Shown piece after piece: positions 13,101 to 24,829 of a DNA stretch of 64,000 nt (positions are counted from its first letter, which is position 1; each line of letters starts with the position of its first letter). Under the pieces are notes generated by a model. It did no database searches. It was not told the origin of the DNA and saw only the letters and a list, made by a program, of their open reading frames with translations. Source of the DNA: Phallusia mammillata (Eukaryota > Chordata > Ascidiacea > Phlebobranchia > Ascidiidae); the NCBI GenBank assembly GCA_003260075.1, contig QLIY01000296.1:62001-126000 (forward strand). The letters are read 5' to 3'. Both the position numbers and the translations under genes were made by a program.

Positions 13101-14199
13101 CAACTACAGTGAGGCCATGTTTGTATATAACGCAAACAATTGTTTGAGCAGAGCAAAATTGTGAGAGTGATAACAGCTGGGGCGCCGGCAAAATTGCTGT
13201 CGTTGCTGTGATTGGGGTCGCCGCTCTTGCTCTGGTGGCTGGGCTGGCCTTCTATGGAGTGCGGAAATACAAGGCGCGGCGCAGCGAGTACCAACAAATG
13301 TAGATGCCGCGAACATTTGTGATAATTCTAAGGCTGCAACTTATGTGTTTTGCAATTGTTTTGTAAATTTTGTGTGCACATTTGCTCGTTCGACTATCAA
13401 ACGAGATAAGTTTGGAGCAGCCTAATTTTTCCCTCACCTCAATGGCCATTTTTGACCATGCACACTTAGAATGATTAAGTGCAAAATAAGTATTAAAGTA
13501 ACAGTTTACGAAACGTTATTGGGCCACATTTTCGGGTTGAATGCTTTGCCTCCAAACAACTACACTATTTTATACTTAAATGATTTTGTACTAACGTACG
13601 TAAATGGGTAAATGAGCAAATAACACGTGTAGTAGCTGCGTAATTTACTGTCCTGAATATGTACCAATTGCTAACGTTTAGATATAGTTGTTCAGCCAAA
13701 AATATTTTGCGATCCAATGTACTATTTCTATGATTTCTGGACAGCTTTAGCATTTTTACCGGAATATTTTTGACAGTGTTGTTAAGAACTGTAGAATTTG
13801 GTTTGGCTTGCACTAAAAAGAGGAATGTTTAACCCTTGAATAAGAATGTATGTGTCTATAAATGTAACAAAAGATTAACCAAATTGTTTTGTTTATATTT
13901 TATTTTCACCTAAAATCTATCCCACTTTCATTCCTCTCACATAATTTTATTGCAAACCAAACCGAATCAAACCTATATCTCTTCTGCCTCTGCGACCTTT
14001 CCTCCTTATAACCCCATTTTCCACTCGTATTTGACCCCCAAACCCCAATCAAATAGCTGAAGACTGTGCCAACGACGACTTGAGCCCCATCATTCCCATC
14101 ATAGTTGGATCAGTGCTTGGCGTTCTGGTGATTATTGTGGTCATTGCATATATGGTTGGCAGATCAAGATCCAATAAGGCCCAATACGACACCATTTAA
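4134..14199 (+). CDS. LAMP: LAMP-family lysosomal membrane glycoprotein, four luminal domains (5' end not in window)
   Basis: Type I lysosome-associated membrane protein, expected in the limiting membrane of late endosomes and lysosomes. Exons I can splice: 4134-4163, 4307-4413, 5438-5636, 5764-5958, 6494-6636, 6977-7184, 7862-8053, 8407-8454, 8523-8567, 8924-9030, 9349-9559, 10093-10275, 10644-10783, 10964-11180, 11738-11911, then one of three terminal exons. Every junction has GT/AG and matching phase; the common part gives 733 codons. Each luminal domain is a three-exon unit with four cysteines: one each in the A, B and C exons and one at the start of the next exon. Domains 2 and 3 are separated by a Pro/Thr-rich hinge (8407-8567), as in vertebrate LAMP1/2. 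Many N-X-S/T sites are present. Vertebrate LAMP1/2 have two such domains; this has four. The signal peptide exon is not visible; the window begins with GTGAGT, a good donor, so that exon may end just upstream. The end of the 5764-5958 exon is duplicated at 6030-6130 after a poly-C run, an apparent assembly artefact. Confidence 0.9.
4455..4845. mobile_element. Second copy of the GAGTCGAAC MITE
   Basis: It starts CAGGGAGTCGAACGG and ends GGTTCGACTC, same family as 3120-3675. Probable TSD GTGACATA on the left and CTGACATA on the right (one mismatch). It lies directly after the LAMP exon 4307-4413. Part of it (about 4691-4906) is repeated at 4925-5140 across a poly-C run, an assembly-type duplication. 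Confidence 0.7.
5098..5277. mobile_element. CAGTGGTGGNATTCAG hAT-like MITE
   Basis: 180 bp from CAGTGGTGGCATTCAG to TTCCACCGCTG with inverted ends. Flanks CTAATTGA and CTAAATAA are an imperfect 8-bp duplication (6 of 8). Related copies lie at about 2691, 8165-8341 and 55367-55531, all with the motif ACCGGTTC near the left end. Confidence 0.7.
8165..8341. mobile_element. CAGGGGTGGGATTCAG hAT-like MITE in LAMP intron
   Basis: 177 bp, CAGGGGTGGGATTCAG at the left and CCCCACCACTG at the right, same family as 5098-5277. The target-site duplication is not clear. Confidence 0.7.
12477..12634 (+). CDS. LAMP alternative terminal exon 1 (TM plus GYGAL tail)
   Basis: The acceptor at 12475-12476 is phase 1. 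With the G left by the 11738-11911 exon it reads A-E-E-C, supplying the fourth cysteine of luminal domain 4, then a short charged linker, one hydrophobic segment (about IAVVTVCIVMFFVILAALLI) and a basic tail ending ..KKDGYGALLR. The tail contains YGAL, a Yxx-hydrophobic sorting signal after Gly as in LAMPs, but two residues follow it. Stop at 12632-12634. I see no canonical AATAAA just downstream. Confidence 0.85.
13149..13303 (+). CDS. LAMP alternative terminal exon 2 (TM plus EYQQM tail)
   Basis: Acceptor AG at 13147-13148, phase 1 like the other two terminal exons. It reads A-E-Q-N-C, then a short linker, a Gly/Ala/Val-rich membrane segment and a tail ending RRSEYQQM at the stop, so a Y-Q-Q-M signal sits at the extreme C-terminus. 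The exon is more GC-rich than its surroundings. The polypyrimidine tract before the acceptor is weak, which would suit regulated use. Confidence 0.8.
14057..14199 (+). CDS. LAMP alternative terminal exon 3 (TM plus QYDTI tail)
   Basis: Acceptor AG at 14055-14056 after a long C/T-rich stretch, phase 1. It reads A-E-D-C, then an acidic linker, PIIPIIVGS and a membrane segment running into AYMVGRSRSNKAQYDTI. This is the most LAMP1/LAMP2-like of the three: the IPI-VG start, the AY.VGR exit and the C-terminal Yxx-I all match the family. AATAAA at 14245-14250 is a likely poly(A) signal. Confidence 0.88.
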
Positions 14200-17100
14200 A
14201 TTTCATGCACATGAAAATTTGTCACATTAAAGCTAATACAACAGAATAAATAACTGCTGTCCTAAAAAATACACTCTTGCGCCTATGACCATGTATGATT
14301 AAAACATTATTTGAGGCCATCTTTCTGGTGCTGGTTAAATGCAAACAACAAATTGACTATAAAGGATAGCCGGTTGACTTAAAGGATTTTAGCCATTGAC
14401 ATTTTGTGTACATATTATTTCGATTTTTGGCATGTTCTCCACTCTTCGATTGTAGACACCAAAAGTGCAATAAAAATATATGAATCGTGTTGCGAGAATA
14501 TTTTAATTTAATTTCTCCGTATCGTTTATTTTCACTTACATTACAAAGTGCAATGGTGTTACGGCCGTTTCAACATTTTCCAATCGCACCTATTTTTTGG
14601 CTTGTAGTTTGTGGGCTGATTAGTTTGTGTGCATGTCACCTATGTGTCAAATGCTTGTTTTCGCTCTTTGCGTAATTGCAAATACATACAATAAAATGTA
14701 AAAAAAAACATTAGTACTTTTATTTGAAACTTTGCTTCTAGATTTTGAAAGTTGTTTGAAATTTCAACGCCAACGCCCCCCCCCCCGCAAATACATACAA
14801 TAAAATGTAAAAAAAAACATTAGTACTTTTATTTAAAACTTTGCTTCTAGATTTAATGAAAGTTGTTTGAAATTTCAACGCCAACGTGTTTAGGATGTAT
14901 TTTCTTATAACTTACTTGTCAAATGGTGGCGTCGGGAAGTTATTTGTATAGTTTCATATTACCCAAAAATTAGTTTTGCATTTTAATGCAACTAAACAAA
15001 ATATAATTTTATTGCCCCCCCCCCCTTGAGAAGCCCGTTTAGGCCCGAAAGTTTGATTGACAGACCTATACTTAAAGCCTCAGGAAAAACCAAGACAACA
15101 AACACAATAGCCAATTGGCATCGAACAACGCGTTTTTTGGCCGTTTGACATTAGGTCAGGTCTATAGCAACTGGCTATTTAGCTAATTAAAAGTAATTTT
15201 AATAAATACTAACACAAAGTATAAAGTCCGGATCGAATCAAGCTTTTTTTTGTAAAAAAACAAAACATAAAATGACCCGGGCCCGAACCCGAACCCGGTC
15301 TAAAAATCTCTACCCCATCACTTACAACTCTGGTCTAATGTGTCAAAATACTCTGGATGAAATGAGTTTGTTGTACATAGTTTGCAATATGATGTAACGC
15401 GGAAACAATGTTCAACCTAAAAGAATAACGCACTTAAGGATTTGACTTAATTCCCCCCCCCCTAAAATGACCCGGGCCCGAACCCGAACCCGGTCTAAAA
15501 ATCTCTACCCGACTTACAACTCTGGTCTAATGTGTCAAAATACTCTGGATGAAACGAGTTTGTTGTACACAGTTTGCAATATGATGTAACGCGGAAAAAA
15601 TGTTCAACCTAAAAGAATAACGCACTTAAGGATTTGACTTAATATTTTTTCACTTCACGATTCATCTTCGCTAATCGAAGTTAAACATAATATACACGTA
15701 TAGGTGGATAAAACTGACAGTATGAATGTTATTAGACGTTAAGGCAGCGGCAACGCCGAATCAGGGGTTCGACGAAGGTCTTTTTAAAGTACAATACAAA
15801 TACTCGTTTTTAAACTTTAGGGTCTATAGTCGCTACAAATGGCAATTTGCATTTGCTCAATATCAAAACACTGGAAGGTTAAACTGAGTCAGGGGTGTTT
15901 TAAACTACACTAAACAGTTTTTGTGGTACTAAAAAGAGTATTACCAGCCTAATAACCGTATGTGTGTATCTTTTTTTGTACGCATATTGTGTGCGAACAA
16001 TGCGAACAAAACAGGTTCCACAAGTATCACAATATAGATTATGACATCATCAACACTTAAGACTGATCTCCTCGCTGTGCAACTCAATCAATGCACTGAG
16101 CTAAAAATTAATCTGGGCTTTTTGGGCGCTATTAGATGGTAAATACATGACATAAACCAAGAATTTTAAAACAAAAATAAGCAGGCAAATGGCGGGCCGT
16201 TGAGGAATCTGCGATGCGGCCGTCCTAGCAAAATGGTTGGGGACCCCTGCGCTAAATTTTTTTGACGTAACAAAGAGCATTGTTCGCGTTGTTCGTAAGA
16301 AGAAAAACAACGAAATTTTGTTGGCAGCAAAAACTTCATATTTTTCATGGTTGTGTACAGATGCTAAAAATACAATGCTTATTTTGGTAAAAGCAAAAAT
16401 TGCCGGATTTAAAGCAGTCATGAAACAAGTTGCTTGTATTATTATGTCAGAATTTAGCCAAATGACAAACAGTAACAGTTCCCACTAAGTTTGAACAAAA
16501 ACTAATTATGACCCTCAAATAAAATGGGTTAAAAATCGGATGTAACTTTGGGGTTCGACCAAAGGGTGAAGAATATCGTAGGGGTTCGGCCGTTGTAAAA
16601 AGGTTAAGAACCACTGCGTTAAGGGGTACGCAGTGGATGTAAATAGGCTAATCTTTGCTTTTTCATAACTGACAGACATTGCTCATCATGGGTTACGCAA
16701 TGCTACTCCGTTAGCCTATAAACCACAGTTTTGACATTGGTGCGCCGGATGCTTCTATTCGTACTTTTATTAACATCAAAAAATAAATATTAGCTCATTT
16801 TTTCAAAAAACAAAAATCAAAAACCTGTTCAGCTTAACATTTCAGAGTTGTAAGTTGGACCTGACTGAGTTTGTATAAAAGGGTTTTGATGCGAGAATGA
16901 CGGCACATTGGGCGTTTTGTATCGTATTTTCATCAACTTATGGGCCCAATTTGGGCTTTGTTCAAAATAATCTAGTTTGGAATGAAGTTTTGGCTTGTAC
17001 TAAAGAATTTGGCGCTTAATTCCGGGCCCGCTTACAACCCTGGAGCAAGCTCTAAAATCCAATACGTGATGTAAAATTCCTCAAGATTGCGGAATGTAGA

Positions 17101-20100
17101 AAACTGTGGAAAGAGGAAACATGAATCAAATCGAAAGACAAAAAGATAGTCGCATTTTTTCACGCGCTTCTATTTTCACGCTGTCGGCTTGGAGTCACGG
17201 ACAGCTTGAACCAAGCAGCAATAACAATTGCTTCGAGAAAGGGCCATCTTACTGTTGTGAGATCGTGCGATAAGCGGTCGGCCTGCAAGATTTGTGCAGA
17301 TCATTACACCAGATAGGCACTGGCGCTCCGGGCGTTCTAGATCTTGACGAATTTCCCACGACTTAAATTCAATATGGCGTCGTCCCGCACTGGGCGTCAC
17401 TGCGGTGGCAGATCAATTTATTGAAGGCCAACGCATCAGCTCTACGGCTTGGGTTACGGTTTAATCTGGAATGTGAATATTTCTGTGAGATCTCCCCCTC
17501 AAGGCTTAGGATATTGTGGCCCGCATTTGCGTTCCTGTTGTCAACTTTTCGTTGAACGAGAGGCCACCGATAAGTCATCCTGTCTTAAATGGAGGACGGT
17601 ACGCTTTGTAAGATCGACAAGTAGAAATAAATCTTGTAACTTTGTGCCTTGTAGGTCCTGTGAATGTCGTTCTCAGCAGTATTGAATGTCACCCTTCGAC
17701 TTACGAATAATATTACGGCAATTGGGGGGTAATTACGCAGCGTGGTGTCACTTTTTTAAGGGCAGTGTTTTTCGTTGCGCCAATGGTTACAGCCCGAACC
17801 CATTGCTGCTGAACAGAAATGGGAACAAATTAAAATTGAAAGCAATAGTCGATGTTGTTTATTTTGACATGTGTGCATTTAGTATTTGTGTCTCTTTTTT
17901 TAAATTGTACCACTGAAAGACATTACGAGAAAACAAACGAACGCCCACATGATCATAACGCCAAACCCATACCGCGTAATGCTTTTTAACATACCAACGA
18001 CATTTCGTGTTGCATTTTCAACTAACCAGATGCAAGTGGAACAAAAATTGTTGTTTAAAAAAAGTCAAGGCGTCAAAACATAGAATTTCGTCAAGGGGTA
18101 CTTTCAATCTATGCAGCACGGTTTATATAAAACTACCCGTCTCATACATATGTGGAAGGCTTCTTCACATGGAAACCCTGTGGATATAACAAGAAATTAT
18201 ATTGCTTTTTAACAGTAACATCAGGTTACCTTAGAAATCTCCGCTAAAATACAGGCAACTAATTGGTTACAAAAAAAACGAAACATTTTTATCGCCATTT
18301 TGTTTGTAAGCCGAACGAAGTCATGTGATTTTTATCGTCATGACAATTTTGCACGCCCTAACAAACGTTTTCAACCGAGATTATAGTGACAGCAATTATT
18401 ATTAGTGTTTACAGCTTCGTTGAATACGCCTATACGTGCGTGGGAAACGTTTTTGCTGAATTAAGCAGCTATGTTTGCAGAAAAAATCCGATTAGCGCAA
18501 TCAACAGGCATATTCACAGCAAACACATGATTCACTGTAGTCAATAAAACATTGACGTGTCGATTTTTGAGCGTGAGAACTCATAATAAATCCCTCTTTA
18601 ATGCAAAGTCATCACAATACGTAACAACAGGTTACAGCAAAGAATAAGCTTTTTGTCCGGATAATCCTTAATAATCCATAAATCCATAAATGAAGGTATT
18701 CTCGTTTTTGTACGGAAAGGTAAAGGCCTAGATAGCAACGGTTCATGCGAATTTTTGACCCTGAAATATATTGTAAAAATCAACATGGGATAAAAGCAAC
18801 AAAACTCATTGACAAAACACAATACGCTGATAAATCGATTAGGTTTTGTGTAGAAGTTCGTTGATTTTTATCATCCAAATTTTAAGTTCTCATTTTAATA
18901 CAAGACTTGTAAGGAACAAAATATTAGAAAATGCTTAATAGTATACAGAGCTAATTTTTCCCCAAATCCTTAGTTTGTAAAAAAAATCGAAAATTTTACT
19001 GCACGTTATAAATTGAAAAAACGCAGTAAAGGTTTTAACCTTGAAAGTTATTTGCTTCCAAAAAACTTACCAGGTCGCCTTTTTGCATCTAATGGAGAGT
19101 TAACACTCTATTATACTGTTCTTCGGAGAAATGTTTTTGCTTGTGTGTCACGAAATTTCTTAAGCATGAAAACTATTTTATGCAGTTATTTTTTTCTTAT
19201 CCGTGGTAATGCGGTGGTAATTGGTTTAAGCGAAAATACTGATTTAAATTTTGTTGAAAACAACATGTCCTTTCGGAAGAAAATGTACATCAAACCTAAC
19301 TGAACTCTGTCTAAATACCATAAGAAAACAAGTTTTAACAAAGCCTTATGAAAGCAATGATGCTTATAGCCTTTATATGTAAAATAATCAGGACACAGAA
19401 ATAAACTTCGTTATGGGTCTTACCTTGTGCAAAAAATCTTAAAAGTATTTTTTACCGTAGGGTTTGCGGTAAGTGACTTTAAGCGCACTACAAATTTGAT
19501 CAAATTGATCGCATATAGAACTGTCGAAGAGCAATTTAGCGAATAACTCAGCTTTATCGACTTCGGGTCCAGCGCTTATTGGACAATTACATTTCTTTCA
19601 AAAACAAATTCGCCCGTAATGATGGTCACCGACCAAAGTTTCCTGGAAAATACACTAAATTGATGTGTTTCGGCGTCAGATGAGCAGCAGACAAGTCTTC
19701 CACTAACATTTCATTTTGCACATGATGTAGCTTATAACGAAAACAAAGCTTAGTATGGTGCAAAACAGCTGTACAGTGGAGTTAATTCGCGCACCTAAAA
19801 CTTCAATTGCTCCAAAAAGCTACATCTACAAATGTGGAAAAAACGCTACATGGCAATTTTGCAACACTGTGTGTCCTCTACGTGCGTATTTTATCTAGTT
19901 TAACCACCACGGTACCTTTTCATCATGTAAAAGAAAATGCCTTGCAACAACTTGGAATTTTGTAATAGTGGGGTTTAGAACGACTTACCTAAAATTGTTC
20001 GAAATCGTTATTTTTTTCAACTGCACGCTGTTGCCAATCCATTGTCAAAAGGGAGAATGTTTTGGGACAAATTTAAAATACCGTTTATTGCAATCAAAAG

Positions 20101-20762
20101 AAAGAAAACAATATAGGCTCTGTAAAGAATTGAACTTGTTTGAAAAAGCAGTAAAGAAGCAGAGGAACATCAGCAAATCAATAAGCAGTACTGTTAGTTG
20201 TTTTTTTCAAATAAACTGGTGGTCTCATTTCTGCATAAAACCGACAGCGATTTACAGCATCAATTTACTATCAATTATGTCTAGGAATAACAGGTAATTC
20301 TAAACAGAAGCTTTGTTCACAGCATTCGCTAGTGTCAAGTATATCAGTTTTTCAACATAACATCTTTTTATGAAATATGATTGTTTGGATCAAAGAAAGG
20401 CAGAAAAAAAGTAAAACGATTTTGACTCGGATTTCGGTATATTGAAGAAAAATTCAATTACAGTGGATAAAATTAAGCGCATCACGAATATATTTTTTAC
20501 TGGTGATAAAGACAGCAAACGAAATAAATTGTGCATTAGTGTAAAGAATTCTATTTAGATTAAACAGTATGGCAAAACATAAAAAAAGAGCTGACCAATT
20601 TACCCCCCCCCCAAATTCAATTACAGTGGATAAAATTAAGCGCATCACGAATATATTTTTACTGGTAATAAGACAGCAAACGAAATAAATTGTGCATTAG
20701 TGTAAAAAGTTCTATTTAGATTAAACAGTATGGCAAAGCATTACAAAAAGAGCTGACCAATT

Positions 20763-20764
<2 letters not shown>
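14200..20764. other. Gene-poor interval between LAMP and Hes
   Basis: I see no supported coding exon on either strand. It holds AATAAA signals for the LAMP 3' end (14245, 14469), duplicated blocks joined by poly-C (about 14690-14890, 15262-15650, 20450-20765), MITE-like sequence of the AGTTGTAAG / CTTACAACTCTGG family (about 14990-15335 and 16847-17041), and hAT right ends near 16251 (GGTTGGGGACCCCTG) and 16617 (GGTTAAGAACCACTG). A CGTGGGAA (reverse) motif lies at about 17355. Confidence 0.5.
16847..17041. mobile_element. CAGAGTTGTAAG MITE-like element
   Basis: Left end CAGAGTTGTAAGTTGG and right end CCCGCTTACAACCCTG are imperfect inverted repeats with CAG...CTG termini. I do not see a clear target-site duplication. 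Related sequences occur at about 14990-15530, 53731-53990 and 56274-56380. Confidence 0.5.
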
Positions 20765-20797
<33 letters not shown>

Positions 20798-23700
20798 TGG
20801 CGTTCCCACTGACGAATCAGAACAATCCCCGTCCATTTCACGACTTGCGCTTGACGTTGTACTTGCCGGTGGGGAATGATGTGATTCCATAGTCTCGGCG
20901 CAGCCTGGGTCACAGTCCTCATTTGACTTTCGTTTTTCTGTTTTAGTGAACTCAGTTTTGCTTTGCGTTCTTCGGCGCTTTTTCAGCGGCTCCGCACTTA
21001 ACCGTATCGTTTCGCTATGTGCGCATACGTGGTTGGGGTGCGTGTAGACGTTGTTGTTGTTTAAACTTTTTTCGCTTTGTTGCACCATGTTTTTTGTCTC
21101 CACATGGGATAAGCAAAAATCTGTTGAGCAATGCTTATTCGGGGAAGGTCCCTTTTCCATACCTTTCGGTAAAATTTCTCGATGGTTAGGGGATTTTTTA
21201 GTTCCAAAAGTCGTATTCTTTCCGAGTTTCCCCCCCCCCGGTGTTGAATGAAGTACGGCAATTTGCGGCTCTGAAGTAGGCGTAGATACTGCTGGGGGCT
21301 TAGGTGCGATATTTGCTGCAAAGACATATGTATTTTATAAAGCGACAACAGGCTTTTCGTCACACACTCAAATATGCATATGAGTGTCCACATTTGCTTA
21401 AATTACTTAACCAATCAGAGGGATTCAAGTAGCTAAAATACTTACCATTGTTAGACGAATTTGAAATTGGAACATTCGGTTCCGGACCCCCCCCCCTTTT
21501 TCGGCGGCTCCGCACTTAACCGTATCGTTTCGCTATGTGCGCATGCGTGGTTGGCGGGCGTGTAGACGTTGCTGTTGTTTAAACTTTTTTCGCTGTGTTG
21601 TACCATGTTTTTTGTCTCTACATGGGACAAGCAAAAATCTGTTGAGCAATGCTTGTTCGGAGAAGGCCCCTTTTCCATACCTTTCGGTAAAATTTCCCGA
21701 TGGTTAGGCGATTTTTTAGTTCCAAAAATCGTGTTCTTTCCGAGTTTGTTGCCATCGCGGTCGCCTTTATTCGCTTCTCCTGTTTTGCCTGTTGACATTG
21801 GTACTGTTTCCACAAAATGAGGGGTTCCCGATAACGTTGTCAAAAACGCTGTCGTGGTTCCACCCCCGATCTGCGGCACAAGAACGGCGATATTCCCGCT
21901 GTCAAGACCCCCGATTGCCGATGTTAGTTGCGTGCCTTCGGCCAGAACTAGTGAGGGGGCATAACGCCGAGGCGGTGTTGAATGAAGTACGGCAATTTGC
22001 GGCTCTGAAGTAGGCGTAGATGCTGCTGGGGGCTTAGGTGCGATATTTGCTGCAAAGATACATGTATTTTATAAAGCGACAACAGGCTTTTTGTCACATT
22101 CAAATATGCGACCATATGGGTGTCCGCATTTGTTTAAACTGCCAATCAGAGGGACTCAAGTATCTGAAATACCCACCATTGTTAGACGAATTTGAAATTG
22201 GCACATTTGGTTCCGGGAATCGAACTCGGATTTGTTGATTGTGACCGTTTTGAAGTATAGGGGAAGGAAATGACGGAACTTCCAAACCGAGACCCGACTC
22301 ATCGAATAAGTTTGATTGTGACTGAATAAACGAACAAAAAAGTCATATTAAAAATATTTACTTTCTTTAGGTATTTTAACAAAAAAAAACCATTCAAAAA
22401 GTGGAAATACTTGGTTTTGTTTAAAATAAAGATCACGGAGTAAAGACGCTACTGTACATTATTCTTCTTGAAAAAACAAGTGAATGAGCAACAGTGTAAT
22501 TGGTTGTTCTCTATCGTGACGGCAATGTTAAAACAAGAGTAGATATGAACATGCCGTATAGCAGTTTCAGATCAGTTTTATTGCTTGTTCAATAATAAAC
22601 AGTTGTATATCACTTACTTGAATAGATTGCAAGCAGGATCCCAGATGACTTAATAATCTCGTTCTTACGTCCACAGTTACACCTTCGCACGTGCTTAGAA
22701 ATTTCATCACCTCGTTTCGACACTCGCTAAATCCAGCTCGATATTTATCAACAATGGTTGGATCGATGCTGAGATTAACTAAAATATATTGAAGTGTTTT
22801 TGTTATATTGTGACAATGTGGCTGAATGGAATTTTAGTCTAAATAAACGTAAAACTAAAACCTACCCGACAATCGTTGTCTTTCTACGTTTTTCAAGTAT
22901 TTTACTGTCATTTCAAGAATGTCAGCTTTCTCCAGTTTTGAATGTCGGGTACTCTGTCAGAGTAAGTATCGAGTTACATTTGCAAATAAATAACAACACT
23001 TCATTTTCAACAAAAACTGATCATTCCGATAGGAAGAAGACCACTTTTTAAAGGGAGACGATGTAGTGTTGTCAAGTCATGCTATGACAGTCGTTTACCG
23101 TTTAAGCCAATAAGAGAGGTAAAGTTATCAGCACTGGACATCGTGGCGACAAGGGCGGACATTAAAATGACACCCTCTAATAGCTGTCAACTCTCTCAGC
23201 TGTCTAGCTATTTTGAATTGAAATGCCTTAGCTATTTTTGCAGCAGAGGCAGGAAACAGTCGAAAATTGCGCACAGTTTCTGATTTCGTTTTCGATGTAT
23301 GATAAGAACAGGCTGGTTTTAAATTTTATTGTGGAGTTTGAAATCGAATTAGTAAATTGACTTTTTTGTCCCTAACAGCTTGTCAAGTAGTTTCTATCAT
23401 TTCAAGCAAGTTAAAATGAAATTTGGAAATTTTACATTTGCACAAGTTGTCATCTTTCAAGAAGGTAAGTACTGCTCATTAGAAAAAAATGACTCAAAAA
23501 GCGATCAGATGAATCCCACCCCTATCGACTACAGTTTACTCAAAAATACTCACATCTTTCTTCAGCGCTTCCAGGAGAATAGACTTGAGTTCATTGAGGC
23601 TGCTGTTGATTCTCGCTCTTCGCCTCTTTTCCATGATGGGCTTAGACGACTGCAAATATGCCAAAGTCAAATTAATCAAGGCGTTTCGGGTTCATGCCAT

Positions 23701-24829
23701 TACCTTCAAGTTTTCTAAGATACTGTTCACTTGATTAATATTTTTCGGGTCTCGTTTGTTGACACAATCGCACTAACTCCCCCCCCCCGCCTCTTTTCCA
23801 TGATGGGCTTAGACGACTGCAAATATGCCAAAGTCATATATTAATCAAGGCGTTTCGGGTTCATGCCATTAGCTTCAAGTTTTCTAAGATACTGTTCACT
23901 TGATTAATATTTTTCGGGTTTCGTTTGTTGACACAATCGCACTAACCGCTGCGGAAAAGGCAATTTTCTGCAAAATCGATCAATTTTGGAGGATTTGTGT
24001 CCAGCAGAAGCAAATTTAATTGACAGGATGATATCACTTGCCGTAAACAAGTAGTATTAACTTTTACTAATCGATATCAAAGGGCAAATTGCTGAGGTCG
24101 GATTCTCAGTGCGAGATACGATCTTTATGGGCCGAACTTCCAAAAGTCGACTCGCATGTTTGACAATTCAATTGCGGTAAAGATCGAAGGCCGATTTGTC
24201 AGTGACATTTTTACAGAATGCAGGTTTATTTTGAAGTTACTGATAAAATGACATTACAACTGATAGAGATACTTGAATTTCATGAAGAAACTCAATGTAA
24301 TTGTCCTGTTTTCAATTACTAATAAACGAGGCAGGAAAATATACAGTATCACTTAACCTAACTTACCTAACTTTACAGAGTAACTAACTTTACAAAAATT
24401 ACAATGGAGAGCATTGTTTTGTTTGTTATTTGATTTAGCCTCTTTGCACATTTTTGGGATGCGTTTAATATGCATAAATTTGCTAATGACGTACTAAAAA
24501 TGACGTTATTTGAGAGATTTATTTGGCTTTAACTTCGACGGTATTAAAACATTTGGAAAAGGTCGGTTTAAAATAACAAATTAATTTGAAATTGGTTATC
24601 TAATGGCATTGTTTGTTGGAGATAAAAAATGTTACTGTCTTAATAAAATCAGTTTGTCTTAGCAAATATACACTTCCGTCCTTCAACACACAAAAACATA
24701 ACAAAGCCAGAATAAAATGAAGAACAAAACGGTTTTTACCTTTCGTCTTTCGGCGTAACTGCTGCCCACCGAGCTGTCTGCGTCACCAGTTTGAGCTTCA
24801 TCACTTGATGACATACTGTCTGGCTGCAT
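20798..24829 (-). CDS. HES: Hes/Hairy-type bHLH-Orange transcriptional repressor (3' end damaged)
   Basis: Nuclear Notch-pathway repressor of the Hairy/E(spl) family. Exons (complement): 24740-24829 (ATG, Ser/Asp-rich N-terminus), 23554-23649 (basic region and helix 1, [13 protein letters not shown] then [16 protein letters not shown]), 22866-22953 (helix 2, [20 protein letters not shown]), 22618-22778 (Orange domain, [27 protein letters not shown]) and a long last exon below 22049. The Pro in the basic region is the Hes signature. The first four exons join in phase. The last exon has an open Ser/Thr/Pro-rich frame but needs one base more at its 5' junction than exon 4 leaves. It is interrupted at 21487-21496 by poly-C and a redundant second copy (about 20985-21486), continues from about 20977, and runs into 33 C at 20765-20797. 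The C-terminal WRPW that binds Groucho/TLE is not visible. The block 23604-23775 is repeated at 23789-23945. Confidence 0.88.

Noticed and set aside
16101-16488. Opposed ORFs of 83 and 106 codons
   Set aside because: They lie within or between hAT end fragments; no transposase motif seen.
21061-21393. Alternative frame of the Hes last exon ([14 protein letters not shown])
   Set aside because: It would fit exon 4 phase but stops soon, whereas the other frame stays open for hundreds of codons in both copies.
22150-22260. Minus-strand tRNA near GAGTTCGATTCCCGG
   Set aside because: A B-box-like word without a matching A box or acceptor stem; at most a SINE remnant.
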